Below, piece by piece: positions 36,547 to 43,750 of a stretch of 64,000 nucleotides of DNA. The notes beneath the pieces are model-generated. The model did not search any database and was not told the DNA's origin. It worked only from the letters and a program-made list of their open reading frames with translations. Position numbers and translations under genes: made by a program. Source of the DNA: Vibrio japonicus (lineage in GTDB: Bacteria; Pseudomonadota; Gammaproteobacteria; Enterobacterales; Vibrionaceae); contig NZ_CP102096.1 of the NCBI RefSeq assembly GCF_024582835.1, forward strand, positions 2,356,001 to 2,420,000, in the 5' to 3' direction. The first letter of the stretch is position 1. Each line of letters opens with the position of its first letter.

Positions 36547-37314
36547 TTAGTGTTCTTCGATTCTTTTAAATTCAAACTGAACTTTAGATACCTCATGGAT
36601 TTGACAACCTAAAACCTCTGCTGAAGCGAGATCAAAAAGAACTATATTATGTCCATCAGCTAACGAGCTTTTATATGCAATACCATCATAACCCCTAGAT
36701 TTTACAAACTCTGATATGATTTGTGTTGCTGCATAATCTGATGTGGAATCTGAATTTCTTACCGGTTTAGAAAATGCATTATCAATATCCGACCAAACTG
36801 CTTTTTTCTTCTCTTCTTCGCTCGGTTCATTGAAGTAAAAAAGAAAATTAGTATTGCTAACGCCATGTTCAACGGAAAAGTCTAATATTTTTAAATCTTT
36901 TGTTGTTTTAAATACCCCTAGCGAAACTATAGCACCGAGCCAAGGCCTTATTTCTGACATAGCTGTTTCTTTATTAGTTGCCACGTAAAGGCAAGGTATT
37001 CCTTTGGAGTTCGCTCGTCCTTCTGAAGCACTATCCTCTAGAGGTTTCATTCTTGAATGAGGGAAAGGAATAGGTACATCGTCCACGTGCACTTGTTCGT
37101 CAGTTTCTGGGTCAGTTTGATACATTGGTCTCCATGCATGCCCATTTTGCGCACGCCACACCGTAGCACCTTTAGGTATCGATAATTCCCGCTCTTGGCA
37201 CGTTTCGATAATTGCATTGAGAAAACGTTGAGATTCTTCGTCAAGAATATATCTCTGTTTCCGATTAACCGCCCAACTAAATGTAAAGAAACTTCGCCAA
37301 GAATTAAAACTCAT
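36547..37314 (-). CDS. RES-domain protein (NAD-consuming toxin family)
   Basis: 255 aa from the ATG at 37314 (MSFNSWRSFF). The three RES signature residues appear in order: Arg in GATVWRAQNG, Glu in NKETAMSEIRPW and Ser in GIAYKSSLADG, with SDYAATQIISEFVKSRGYDG between. RES proteins degrade NAD+ or ADP-ribosylate targets and usually pair with an Xre-family antitoxin encoded just upstream; none is here. The reading frame upstream of the ATG runs into an attC-like site, giving the RALCVTKAYT string common at the front of Vibrio cassette ORFs. So it looks like a captured superintegron cassette. Confidence 0.82.
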   Translation of the reverse strand: MSFNSWRSFFTFSWAVNRKQRYILDEESQRFLNAIIETCQERELSIPKGATVWRAQNGHAWRPMYQTDPETDEQVHVDDVPIPFPHSRMKPLEDSASEGRANSKGIPCLYVATNKETAMSEIRPWLGAIVSLGVFKTTKDLKILDFSVEHGVSNTNFLFYFNEPSEEEKKKAVWSDIDNAFSKPVRNSDSTSDYAATQIISEFVKSRGYDGIAYKSSLADGHNIVLFDLASAEVLGCQIHEVSKVQFEFKRIEEH

Positions 37315-37335
37315 CGTATACGCTTTAGTTACACA

Positions 37336-37433
37336 TAACGCCCGCCTCAACTGCCGGAAGACACAAGCGCCTTTTGTGCGTTTTTTGCACAAAAGGAGAC
37401 AGTGGCTGGAGGTCAGATTGTAGGCGCTTGTTA
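37336..37433 (-). repeat. attC: Integron attC-like recombination site
   Basis: On the minus strand it starts TAACAAGCGCC (37433-37423), directly after the stop of the 119-aa gene, and ends GGCGGGCGTTA (37346-37336), just before the RES gene. The ends pair with each other as attC R boxes do, and the centre is a perfect 10-bp hairpin CCTTTTGTGC / GCACAAAAGG. Size (98 bp), end sequences and position between two ORFs fit a Vibrio superintegron (VCR-like) site. Confidence 0.78.
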
Positions 37434-37445
37434 TATTTTTTCTCG

Positions 37446-37805
37446 TTACCCAAGGCTAAAATGGGTTGTATTATGATCTAAAAGTAAAGCAAGTAACTTC
37501 ACTAAGACTTGCGGATTATTAGTTTCATTAGAAAGTTCAACTTTTGAGCTTTCTTCAGGTTCTTTTGAAAGCTTATAGCATTCATCAGAAAGGATATTGC
37601 TAATTTCCTTTGCAAACAGATACTTTATATTTCCTAATTCATACCGCTCGATTTCACAGCCTTCGTCGGAGTGCCCCTCTGGAAATGTTGATTGAACCAC
37701 ATCCATTTTCTCAAGCGACTTTAACCTTACAATTTTTCCAGATAAATGGCGACCAACTTTAACTGTTCCAAGTTGCTCCCATTCATTAAAAAAGTCAAAA
37801 TCCAT
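37446..37805 (-). CDS. Acidic small protein of the AAA+ operon, unknown
   Basis: 119 aa from the ATG at 37805 (MDFDFFNEWEQLGTV), one base after the stop of the preceding gene. The N-terminal part looks like a small beta domain (GTVKVGRHLSGKIVRLKSLEK); the C-terminus is Ser/Glu-rich then helical (PQVLVKLLALLLDHN). No family recognised. Last of a four-gene string and immediately followed by the attC-like site, so it is the gene that the cassette end belongs to. Confidence 0.6.
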   Translation of the reverse strand: MDFDFFNEWEQLGTVKVGRHLSGKIVRLKSLEKMDVVQSTFPEGHSDEGCEIERYELGNIKYLFAKEISNILSDECYKLSKEPEESSKVELSNETNNPQVLVKLLALLLDHNTTHFSLG

Positions 37806-37806
37806 G

Positions 37807-38031
37807 CTATTCAGCCCCCTCTGATTCAGAACCTTCGGACTCGAGATCTGTAGGTTCAACGTTTTCTCTATACCACACTCCTGCGTCATCAAATACCGAT
37901 TTCGCGTTATCTGATATTTTCCCTCCGGAAATAACTCCCTTTACCCCTTGCTCTACAATTTTCTTCGCTTTACCAGGGTAAATTCCGCTGGAATATACTT
38001 TAACCTCAATGTAATCGTCATCACTTGGCAA
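37807..38031 (-). CDS. Small acidic-tailed protein of the AAA+ operon, unknown
   Basis: 74 aa from a TTG at 38031 with AGAGGTG six bases upstream, one base after the stop of the previous gene; an alternative TTG at 38076 would give 89 aa and overlap that gene by 44 bases. Sequence EVKVYSSGIYPGKAKKIVEQ then a tail of Glu and Ser. No family recognised. Spacing (stop, one base, start) is the same as for the next gene. Confidence 0.55.
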   Translation of the reverse strand: MPSDDDYIEVKVYSSGIYPGKAKKIVEQGVKGVISGGKISDNAKSVFDDAGVWYRENVEPTDLESEGSESEGAE

Positions 38032-38032
38032 T

Positions 38033-38257
38033 TTATTCACCTCTTTTAGCCTGATTTTTATCAATTGTTTCACCAAGCAGCTTTAAAAATGCCTTAGTAT
38101 CCTTGGCTATAACTTTCACATCACCTTTAGGATCATTACCTTCTGTAGGAGATACATCCAAGCCATTGGCTTTACCTAACTTTACAGCATTATCAACCAT
38201 ATCTTCATGCTTAATGTAGGATTCAATTGCTTTCCTTCCGGAACTTTTTTTACCCAT
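38033..38257 (-). CDS. Small basic protein of the AAA+ operon, unknown
   Basis: 74 aa, lysine-rich (MGKKSSGRKAIESYIKHEDM), probably helical. Its ATG overlaps the TAA of the ATPase gene (TAATG), so the two are translationally coupled. No family recognised; size and coupling suggest a substrate, adaptor or regulator of the ATPase. Confidence 0.6.
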   Translation of the reverse strand: MGKKSSGRKAIESYIKHEDMVDNAVKLGKANGLDVSPTEGNDPKGDVKVIAKDTKAFLKLLGETIDKNQAKRGE

Positions 38258-39114
38258 TAGTCTTCCTTGTTTAGCGAAGAAAAAGACTTTCTTTGCTGTT
38301 CAAATGTAGAGCTAGAAGACTCCGTGCTCCGTAAACCTTCTAGAACATCTTTTTCACAAAAACGATTACCTATGAGATCTTGTAAAAAAAACCTTTGCAT
38401 AACCAAAATTAAATCATTTGGCGTTAGCGTGTTTTCATGCACTAGCGACTCAACCTCTTGGAAGTCAATAGTTAACTCTTTGGAAATAATATCTAGCATT
38501 GGACTAATTAGAGCTTCTATTTCCTTAGCATTCAATACTGGGTTCACCTCAACTTTTAAAGAGAAACGCCTTTTAACCGCTGAATCCAAATGTGAAAGCA
38601 TGTTAGTTGTAGCTGCTATTATGGGCATAAAGTCATAAGACTCTAATAAAAGCTCATCTAATTGGGAAAGAAACGTATTTACACCTCGTCTAACCCCCGA
38701 AGATTCATTACTTAAGTACCTAGAAGACAGGAGCGAGTCAACATCATCTATCTGTAAGAACACCTTTTTACCACAAGAGGCTTGCTCTTTAAGTTCATCA
38801 AACAAGCTTTTAATCGCTTTAGATGTTTCACCTAGATCTTTGTTAACAAGAAGGTCTAAGCTTTCTCGGTAATATTTAGAGGAATTTGCTTCCAACTCAG
38901 CTGCCAGATTTGATAACAATGTAGTTTTGCCTGTCCCCGGAGGACCATATAGTAAAATGGTTGGCATGAAATGAAGGGCTTTTGATTGCTCTGACCACTT
39001 ATCTGACCACACGAACTTACAAAATGCGTCGACTAATCTTTCTTGTTGCTCAAGCCCAATAAGTTCTTGATGACCATGATCAGCAATGATCTTTTTTTCG
39101 CCAAATAAATGCAC
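38257..39114 (-). CDS. AAA+ ATPase of cargo module 2
   Basis: 285 aa from the third GTG (39114), which has AGAAGG seven bases upstream. Walker A GPPGTGKTT at about residue 58, Walker B VFLQIDDVDS, sensor 1 AATTN and an Arg-finger region AVKRRFSLKV make a complete classical AAA+ module; C-terminal helices form the lid. It resembles single-module remodelling ATPases of the spastin/katanin-like arrangement. No protease, nuclease or membrane domain is attached. First gene of a four-gene minus-strand operon. Confidence 0.85.
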   Translation of the reverse strand: MHLFGEKKIIADHGHQELIGLEQQERLVDAFCKFVWSDKWSEQSKALHFMPTILLYGPPGTGKTTLLSNLAAELEANSSKYYRESLDLLVNKDLGETSKAIKSLFDELKEQASCGKKVFLQIDDVDSLLSSRYLSNESSGVRRGVNTFLSQLDELLLESYDFMPIIAATTNMLSHLDSAVKRRFSLKVEVNPVLNAKEIEALISPMLDIISKELTIDFQEVESLVHENTLTPNDLILVMQRFFLQDLIGNRFCEKDVLEGLRSTESSSSTFEQQRKSFSSLNKED

Positions 39115-39143
39115 TACCACACCTTCTTGAAATATAACAGCCT

Positions 39144-39197
39144 TTTTTAAGCAGACATTGTCTATATAATATTTTAAGAAAACACAGACACCGTCAC
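39144..39197 (-). promoter_or_regulatory. Shared leader block 1, copy B (slot 2)
   Basis: Counterpart of 28398-28450: TTTTAA..AGACA..ATATAA..AGAAAACAC..GTCAC in the same order, placed upstream of the AAA+ gene. On the minus strand it gives GTGTTTTCT then a TATAT stretch, a possible promoter common to both slots. Confidence 0.5.
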
Positions 39198-39309
39198 ATC
39201 AACACATTGATTTATAGGGTTAACTTTCTTAAACACTCTGCAACTACAGAACATGTCTATCTAACCACCAATAATCCACTAAGCTCATAATCTGACATTG
39301 ATAAAAGGT

Positions 39310-39337
39310 GGTCAAGAAATGACAAAAGAAACGTGTC
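39310..39337. repeat. Shared leader block 2, copy B
   Basis: GGTCAAGAAATGACAAAAGA through 39337 matches 28562-28589 at about 23 of 29 positions. The distance from block 1 is about the same in both slots (131 and 133 bases). Confidence 0.6.
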
Positions 39338-39604
39338 TATTATGTGCTGACTAGCCGATTTTGTAGCGGGGATAGATAACCTCTTCCGTTCTAGGGTGCA
39401 GAAGTGGTGAAAGCAAGCGATCGGAGAGTTCTGATATCACAGAGTGTAAGTGCTGTACCGAAAAAAGGTACACTAGAGGTACAGTCACTAGTTTTGACAC
39501 TTTCACCATAACTACGATAAACTACTGTTTAGTAAATACTTTAAGGTATTTTTAGTTACGCTTAATTTACCTCGGTTTTCCTAGACTTACTGCGTTAGTG
39601 GCTA

Positions 39605-39650
39605 ACTCATAATCGATTGGTCCGCAGTTCAAGTCTGCGAGGGGCCACCA
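39605..39650 (+). repeat. attR: displaced 3' half of the original tRNA
   Basis: 46-bp copy of the tRNA 3' end, ACTCATAATC to the CCA. It lacks the 5' half, so it is not a functional tRNA. It differs from attL at the two T-stem partner positions. Confidence 0.92.
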
Positions 39651-39985
39651 AATTCTAGAAGGTTAGTAAGCGTAGTGTTTACTAACCTTTTTTTGTACCT
39701 GACGATTTTGGGTCAGGTAATGGGTCAGGTAAGCCCCGATCACGCACTCTTCTCTGTCTTCTCCCAATACTAATCCGAATACTACGCTGTTGCCAAATGT
39801 GTCCTTCTGGCTGATAAAACTCTCTCATAGATAACAAAGAGAGGTATTAAACTCGCAAACCAACCATAAGTAACTTAAATTGCACTTATAGATAATTTCT
39901 TATACAGCCACGACAAAAGTGAGTTATAGTGAACTTATATATTAAGACGAACCCAATAGTGACAAAAGTACATTAAAAGGCACTT
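39651..39985. other. Interval between attR and hipB
   Basis: Besides the stranded terminator it holds a tandem GGGTCAGGTAA pair near 39710-39735 and three copies of (C/A)ACTTAT before hipB (39883, 39933, 39981), which may be HipB operators. No gene seen. Confidence 0.5.
39659..39694 (+). terminator. Stranded terminator of the original tRNA gene
   Basis: Stem AAGGTTAGTAA / TTTACTAACCTT followed by a T-run, nine bases after attR. It would have ended the tRNA transcript before insertion and now lies 15.6 kb away from it. Confidence 0.78.
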
Positions 39986-40321
39986 ATGAAAAAAGGTAAG
40001 ATGGTAAAGGCACAACCTATGCCTGATTTGAATACCGAGTTCAGTATGGAAACGCTGGGGAGCGCCATTCGCTCAAAGCGCACCGATAGAGGCTGGCGTA
40101 TTGATGATCTCGCTTCAAAAGCCAACTTATCTCGTAGAACAGTCATGAAAGTAGAAAAAGGCGATAGCAGTGTCACCTTTGCCAATGTACTCGTCCTCAT
40201 GGACATCTTAGGGCTATCGTTACGCCTTATCGATTTAAACCTATTTGTTCGTCCACATAGCCAAATAACCTCCCAAGCTGAAAACAGCGTGAGAAGCAAT
40301 GAGGACGGTTGGTATGAGTAA
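39986..40321 (+). CDS. hipB: HipB-like antitoxin, HTH regulator
   Basis: 111 aa Xre-family protein. LGSAIRSKRTDRGWRIDDLASKANLSRRTVMKVEKGDSSVTFANVLVLMDILG is a classical Xre helix-turn-helix, though it is given here only to mark residues 30-83. It neutralises the kinase HipA and represses the operon. AAAAGG lies five bases before the ATG. The hipA ATG overlaps its last codons by eight bases. Repeats of ACTTAT upstream are candidate operators. Confidence 0.88.
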   Translation: MKKGKMVKAQPMPDLNTEFSMETLGSAIRSKRTDRGWRIDDLASKANLSRRTVMKVEKGDSSVTFANVLVLMDILGLSLRLIDLNLFVRPHSQITSQAENSVRSNEDGWYE

Positions 40322-41720
40322 GTTACAACAGTTAGACGTGTTTATCGGTACGAATACCAAAATTGGTCGTTTGATTCTTCCTGTCGGAACAGAAACAGAG
40401 TTCTCATTCATCTATGAAGATGAATGGAAACACACTGGTTTCCCAATTTCGCCACACATCCCTTTCGATGATCGGGCTTCGCCACGTAGTATTGAGAACT
40501 ACCTCAGAAATCTCCTTCCTGAAGGAGAAGCCTTTGAGGAAATGATACAAAACACCACTATCTCCAAAAGCAACACGTTCGGGCTGATTCGCAAGCTTGG
40601 TGCGGAAACATCTGGCGCATTGTCTTTTCGAGTTCCAGACTCAGAACCTGGGGAAACCAGCTTTAGAGCTGTACCTAATGAGGAGCTAGTAGAACGACTA
40701 GAGCGAAATCTAGCACCATTAGTTTATTGGGACGGTAAGGTTCGCCTTTCGGTTGCTGGTGTTCAAAACAAGTTAAACTTACTTAAGCGCGGTGATGAAT
40801 GGGGATTTGGTGAAGGAAAATTAAGTTCGAACTACATTCTGAAGTTTGAAAGCGGTAAAGCACCATGTATTGCTGTTAATGAGTTCTTTTGCATGACATT
40901 AGCCAAGCTATCAGGTTTGGACGTCGCCAATGTTGAGTTAACTCGCATTGGGAAGACTAGGACACTGATCATAGAGCGGTTCGATCGTGCCTATATTGAT
41001 GCTCGTGATGTCGTTCAACGAAAACATGTGATTGATGGCTGTCAGGCGACTGACTTACCTCCAGGTTACAAATACGAGCGTCAGAATGGGGATGAAGGCG
41101 ATGGCGTATATATGCGTGATGGCGTTTCTTTCCCACGCCTACTAAACGTCAAAACCATAGACACGGTAATCACTAACCTAAAGCTTACCCAATGGATGCT
41201 CTTTAATCTAGCAACTCTAAACTACGATGCTCATGGTAAAAATATTAGCTTCTTCGTCACCCCTAAAGACCTTGAACTGACCCCTTTTTATGATTTAGTA
41301 AACATAGAAGCTATCGCTCAAGAGGGAGCAAAACGCAACTCACGCAGCGGTAAATTGTCCGCTGATGAGGGTCGTGCCGCCAGTATCCCTCAATATTTTG
41401 CAATGTCGATTGGAGATTGGGAAAGCGAAGACTTTCAAAATCCGCCGAAAGGTAACTTCAAACGCCCTATCACCAGCTATGATTTAGCTGAGTTCGGCGC
41501 TCTGCTCGGTTATTCAGGCACCAAAATGTCTTCCATAATGATAGAAACCATTGGTGCTATAAAAAATGCCCTGAAGGAAGCGATTGACCTTACCGAAGCT
41601 CAAGGAATCGATGATGGAGAACGTGAACACATAGAACTGTGTGTGTCACTCATCCAAACAGAGTGTGAACATTTACTAGAGCAAGCAGATTGTGTATCTG
41701 AGGTGAGCGAGCTTCTTTGA
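40314..41720 (+). CDS. hipA: HipA-like serine/threonine kinase toxin
   Basis: 468 aa. HipA toxins phosphorylate tRNA synthetases (GltX in E. coli) and cause growth arrest. The N-subdomain (RSIENYLRNLLPEGEAFE), the glycine-rich loop region (VAGVQNKLNL), catalytic NYDAHGKNIS and metal-binding FYDLVN are in order. The serine cluster SKSNTFGLIRKLG is where autophosphorylation is expected. The ATG at 40314 lies inside the end of hipB, so the pair is coupled. It stands just outside attR and is probably a separate acquisition at the hotspot. Confidence 0.9.
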   Translation: MSKLQQLDVFIGTNTKIGRLILPVGTETEFSFIYEDEWKHTGFPISPHIPFDDRASPRSIENYLRNLLPEGEAFEEMIQNTTISKSNTFGLIRKLGAETSGALSFRVPDSEPGETSFRAVPNEELVERLERNLAPLVYWDGKVRLSVAGVQNKLNLLKRGDEWGFGEGKLSSNYILKFESGKAPCIAVNEFFCMTLAKLSGLDVANVELTRIGKTRTLIIERFDRAYIDARDVVQRKHVIDGCQATDLPPGYKYERQNGDEGDGVYMRDGVSFPRLLNVKTIDTVITNLKLTQWMLFNLATLNYDAHGKNISFFVTPKDLELTPFYDLVNIEAIAQEGAKRNSRSGKLSADEGRAASIPQYFAMSIGDWESEDFQNPPKGNFKRPITSYDLAEFGALLGYSGTKMSSIMIETIGAIKNALKEAIDLTEAQGIDDGEREHIELCVSLIQTECEHLLEQADCVSEVSELL

Positions 41721-41896
41721 TGTTACGTAATGCTTATCTCGTTCTGGCTCTACATAATATTAGACAAAAACGTGAAGGTTTATCAGAGAGCATAAGATAA
41801 AAGCATAGAAGAAGTACCGACAGGGCATAGGCGAGAACTTTCATTAGTCAGAGCTATGATGTTTATAGGTGGTAAGCTCGTAGGAGCTATCAAAAT

Positions 41897-41928
41897 TAAA
41901 AAAGCCTGATAAGGAAAATCATCAGGCT
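41897..41928 (-). terminator. Terminator of the yceI gene
   Basis: Stem AGCCTGAT / ATCAGGCT with a short loop; on the minus strand it is followed by TTTTTTAATTTT. It may also stop hipA read-through from the other side. Confidence 0.75.
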
Positions 41929-41965
41929 CTTGGATGACCACCACAGGGTAGCACTTAATAATATG

Positions 41966-42538
41966 CTATTTCTTAAATGTAAGCGTAATGCTAAGCGGTA
42001 CCTGAGGAGAGATTGGAATTCCGCCGACCGTTTCTGCCAACTTAGCTAAGTTTTCAGCTGGAATCCCGAAATCGCCCCCATTTACAATCACAGGAGACAC
42101 TGAACTGACTGTCAGGTAGTCACCTGCCTGCACCATGACGACAGGGAAATCAATTCGCTTACTATTGCCAAACATCGACACTTCTGCAGGAACAACCATG
42201 TTTTTAGGCCCGCTAGAAAGTGCATTCCAATCGACTGAGCCAGACACTTTAATTACAGGGTGATTTGCTGATTCAAAGTACAGTTCGTTCAATCGAGTAT
42301 CACGAATAGGGACAGCTGTGCTGATACTTGTTAAATCTGCACTCAACTGAAACTGCCCAGACTCGTCAATCTCACCCTGCAAGCCTCCTACCGTTGCTGG
42401 CTCTACGACAAATTGATTTTTTATTGTGGCAAAACTCACTGAGGACAGATTAGGCTCCAATTGATACTTATCTGCTGCGAATAATTGCGATGAAAAGACA
42501 GCTAAAGCGAGAGTGAAAGAAGGGACGACTTTACTCAT
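41966..42538 (-). CDS. YceI-family periplasmic protein
   Basis: 190 aa with a cleavable signal peptide (LALAVFSSQLFAA). YceI proteins form a lipocalin-like barrel that binds polyisoprenoid lipids in the periplasm. YQLEPNLSSVSFATIKNQF and the C-terminal PLSITLTFKK fit the family. Single gene between the hipBA terminator region and djlA. Confidence 0.87.
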   Translation of the reverse strand: MSKVVPSFTLALAVFSSQLFAADKYQLEPNLSSVSFATIKNQFVVEPATVGGLQGEIDESGQFQLSADLTSISTAVPIRDTRLNELYFESANHPVIKVSGSVDWNALSSGPKNMVVPAEVSMFGNSKRIDFPVVMVQAGDYLTVSSVSPVIVNGGDFGIPAENLAKLAETVGGIPISPQVPLSITLTFKK

Positions 42539-42704
42539 TTTTTTGACCTCTGATGATTAAACGTACCCATTGATACTAGTCGTACTTCTCTACTATAGAA
42601 AACAATTGGTTAAATAATTCAGAGTCTTCTCCACGATGAGATTTCAGACAATCATCTATGCTCCTGAAACCTCATCGTCGAATGCAATCAACAAATAATC
42701 CGTA

Positions 42705-43559
42705 TTAAAACCCTTTCGCTTTCTTTATTAGATCGTAAGCATTCTGGATTTCTTGGGCTTTCTCTTTGGCAACATTCATCATTTCAGGCGGTAATCCCTT
42801 CGCCATCAGTTTGTCTGGATGATGCTCATTCATCAGTTTACGGTAAGCGCGTTTTACAGACTTAGCATCCGCACCGCTGTCCACCCCCAACACCTTATAA
42901 GCATCGCTTAATTGATCGGCGGTTGACGCTTGCTGCCAGCCCCCTGCAGATTGATGAGAGTGACCGCCACCAGCCTGACCGCCAAAGCCACCTTGTTGGA
43001 ATCGGAAGGCGGCTTCTTGCATTCGTAAGCGTTGCTCTAGCTGCTCGGATGAAAAGCCCAAACCTCTCGCAACCCTGTGAAGCACTTGTCGTTCACTCGG
43101 ATGAATTTCACCATCAGCAAAAGCGGCTGAAATTTGCAACTCAAGAAAAAACTGCATCAGATCAAAGCGACCACCCGTTGAGATCCGCACTCGCTCTAAT
43201 ACAGTATCCAGTGGAAAGTCAGCTTCCTTCCCTTCTCTAAAAGCATTTTGTGCCGCTTTGCGCTGCTCTCCATGCAGATTCATTCGATCCATCATGGAGG
43301 TCGCTAGCTCAATTTCTTCTCGTGTAACTTGACCTTTCGCCTTCGCTAAATGCCCCATGACCGAAAAAGCGGCCTTAAAAAACTCTCCTTGTTTCTCAGA
43401 TTGGCTAGGACCACCACCAAAGCCAGTGCTAAACCCTGCGCTTCGTAATCTTCGTGCTTTATCAAACTGATGGCCAATAAAGACGCCAAACAATGCGCCG
43501 AACACGCCGCCAAAAAGAAAGCCAAAAAAGCCCCCTAAAATTTTGCCAAAAATATGCAT
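42705..43559 (-). CDS. djlA: Co-chaperone DjlA
   Basis: Membrane-anchored DnaJ-like protein, 284 aa. One N-terminal glycine-rich helix (FGKILGGFFGFLFGGVFGAL), a TerB-like middle domain, a Gly/Gln/His linker, and a C-terminal J domain with the HPD motif (MNEHHPDKL). Stimulates DnaK at the inner membrane. Divergent from lptD, the standard Vibrio and enteric arrangement. Confidence 0.95.
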   Translation of the reverse strand: MHIFGKILGGFFGFLFGGVFGALFGVFIGHQFDKARRLRSAGFSTGFGGGPSQSEKQGEFFKAAFSVMGHLAKAKGQVTREEIELATSMMDRMNLHGEQRKAAQNAFREGKEADFPLDTVLERVRISTGGRFDLMQFFLELQISAAFADGEIHPSERQVLHRVARGLGFSSEQLEQRLRMQEAAFRFQQGGFGGQAGGGHSHQSAGGWQQASTADQLSDAYKVLGVDSGADAKSVKRAYRKLMNEHHPDKLMAKGLPPEMMNVAKEKAQEIQNAYDLIKKAKGF

Positions 43560-43750
43560 TATGTGCTCTCAATCTATGAATTTTTTCTTCGTAAAGCGGT
43601 CTGATAGTGCTGTTAGCTATAAATTCCTTTATCATAAGGACCGTTTTATTTTTTATTTCGGTAGCGGCAAGCGCTCATAAGATGCAAGCCTCTTAGCTGG
43701 CTTAAACGCGATAACCGGATATAACAAGATCAACAGGATAGTAAAACTCA

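Larger units (their letters stand above)
39115..39604. other. Gene-free interval between cargo slot 2 and attR
   Basis: No gene. Contains leader block 1 copy B (39144-39197), leader block 2 copy B (39310-39337) and a GGTGAAAG/CTTTCACC pair (39406-39413 and 39500-39507) with TTGACACTT as part of the right arm, which may be a diverged boundary unit. Confidence 0.5.
24018..39650. mobile_element. Integrative mobilizable element in tRNA-Ile(CAU)
   Basis: About 15.6 kb between two 46-bp direct repeats formed by the tRNA 3' end. Gene order: integrase at the tRNA side; cargo slot 1 on the minus strand; HTH protein, TraK, oriT, TraJ, TraI relaxase, TrbJ-TrbK-TrbL, two unknowns; cargo slot 2 on the minus strand. 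The mobilization block is visibly GC-richer and both cargo slots AT-richer than the chromosome around them. No type IV coupling protein, T4SS ATPase or complete mating channel is present, so it is mobilizable in trans, not self-transmissible. In V. cholerae the equivalent position beside rpoD is known to host VSP-II. Confidence 0.93.

Noticed and set aside
39605-39650. A second tRNA gene
   Set aside because: Only the 3' half is present; the D arm and acceptor 5' strand are missing. It is the attR copy.
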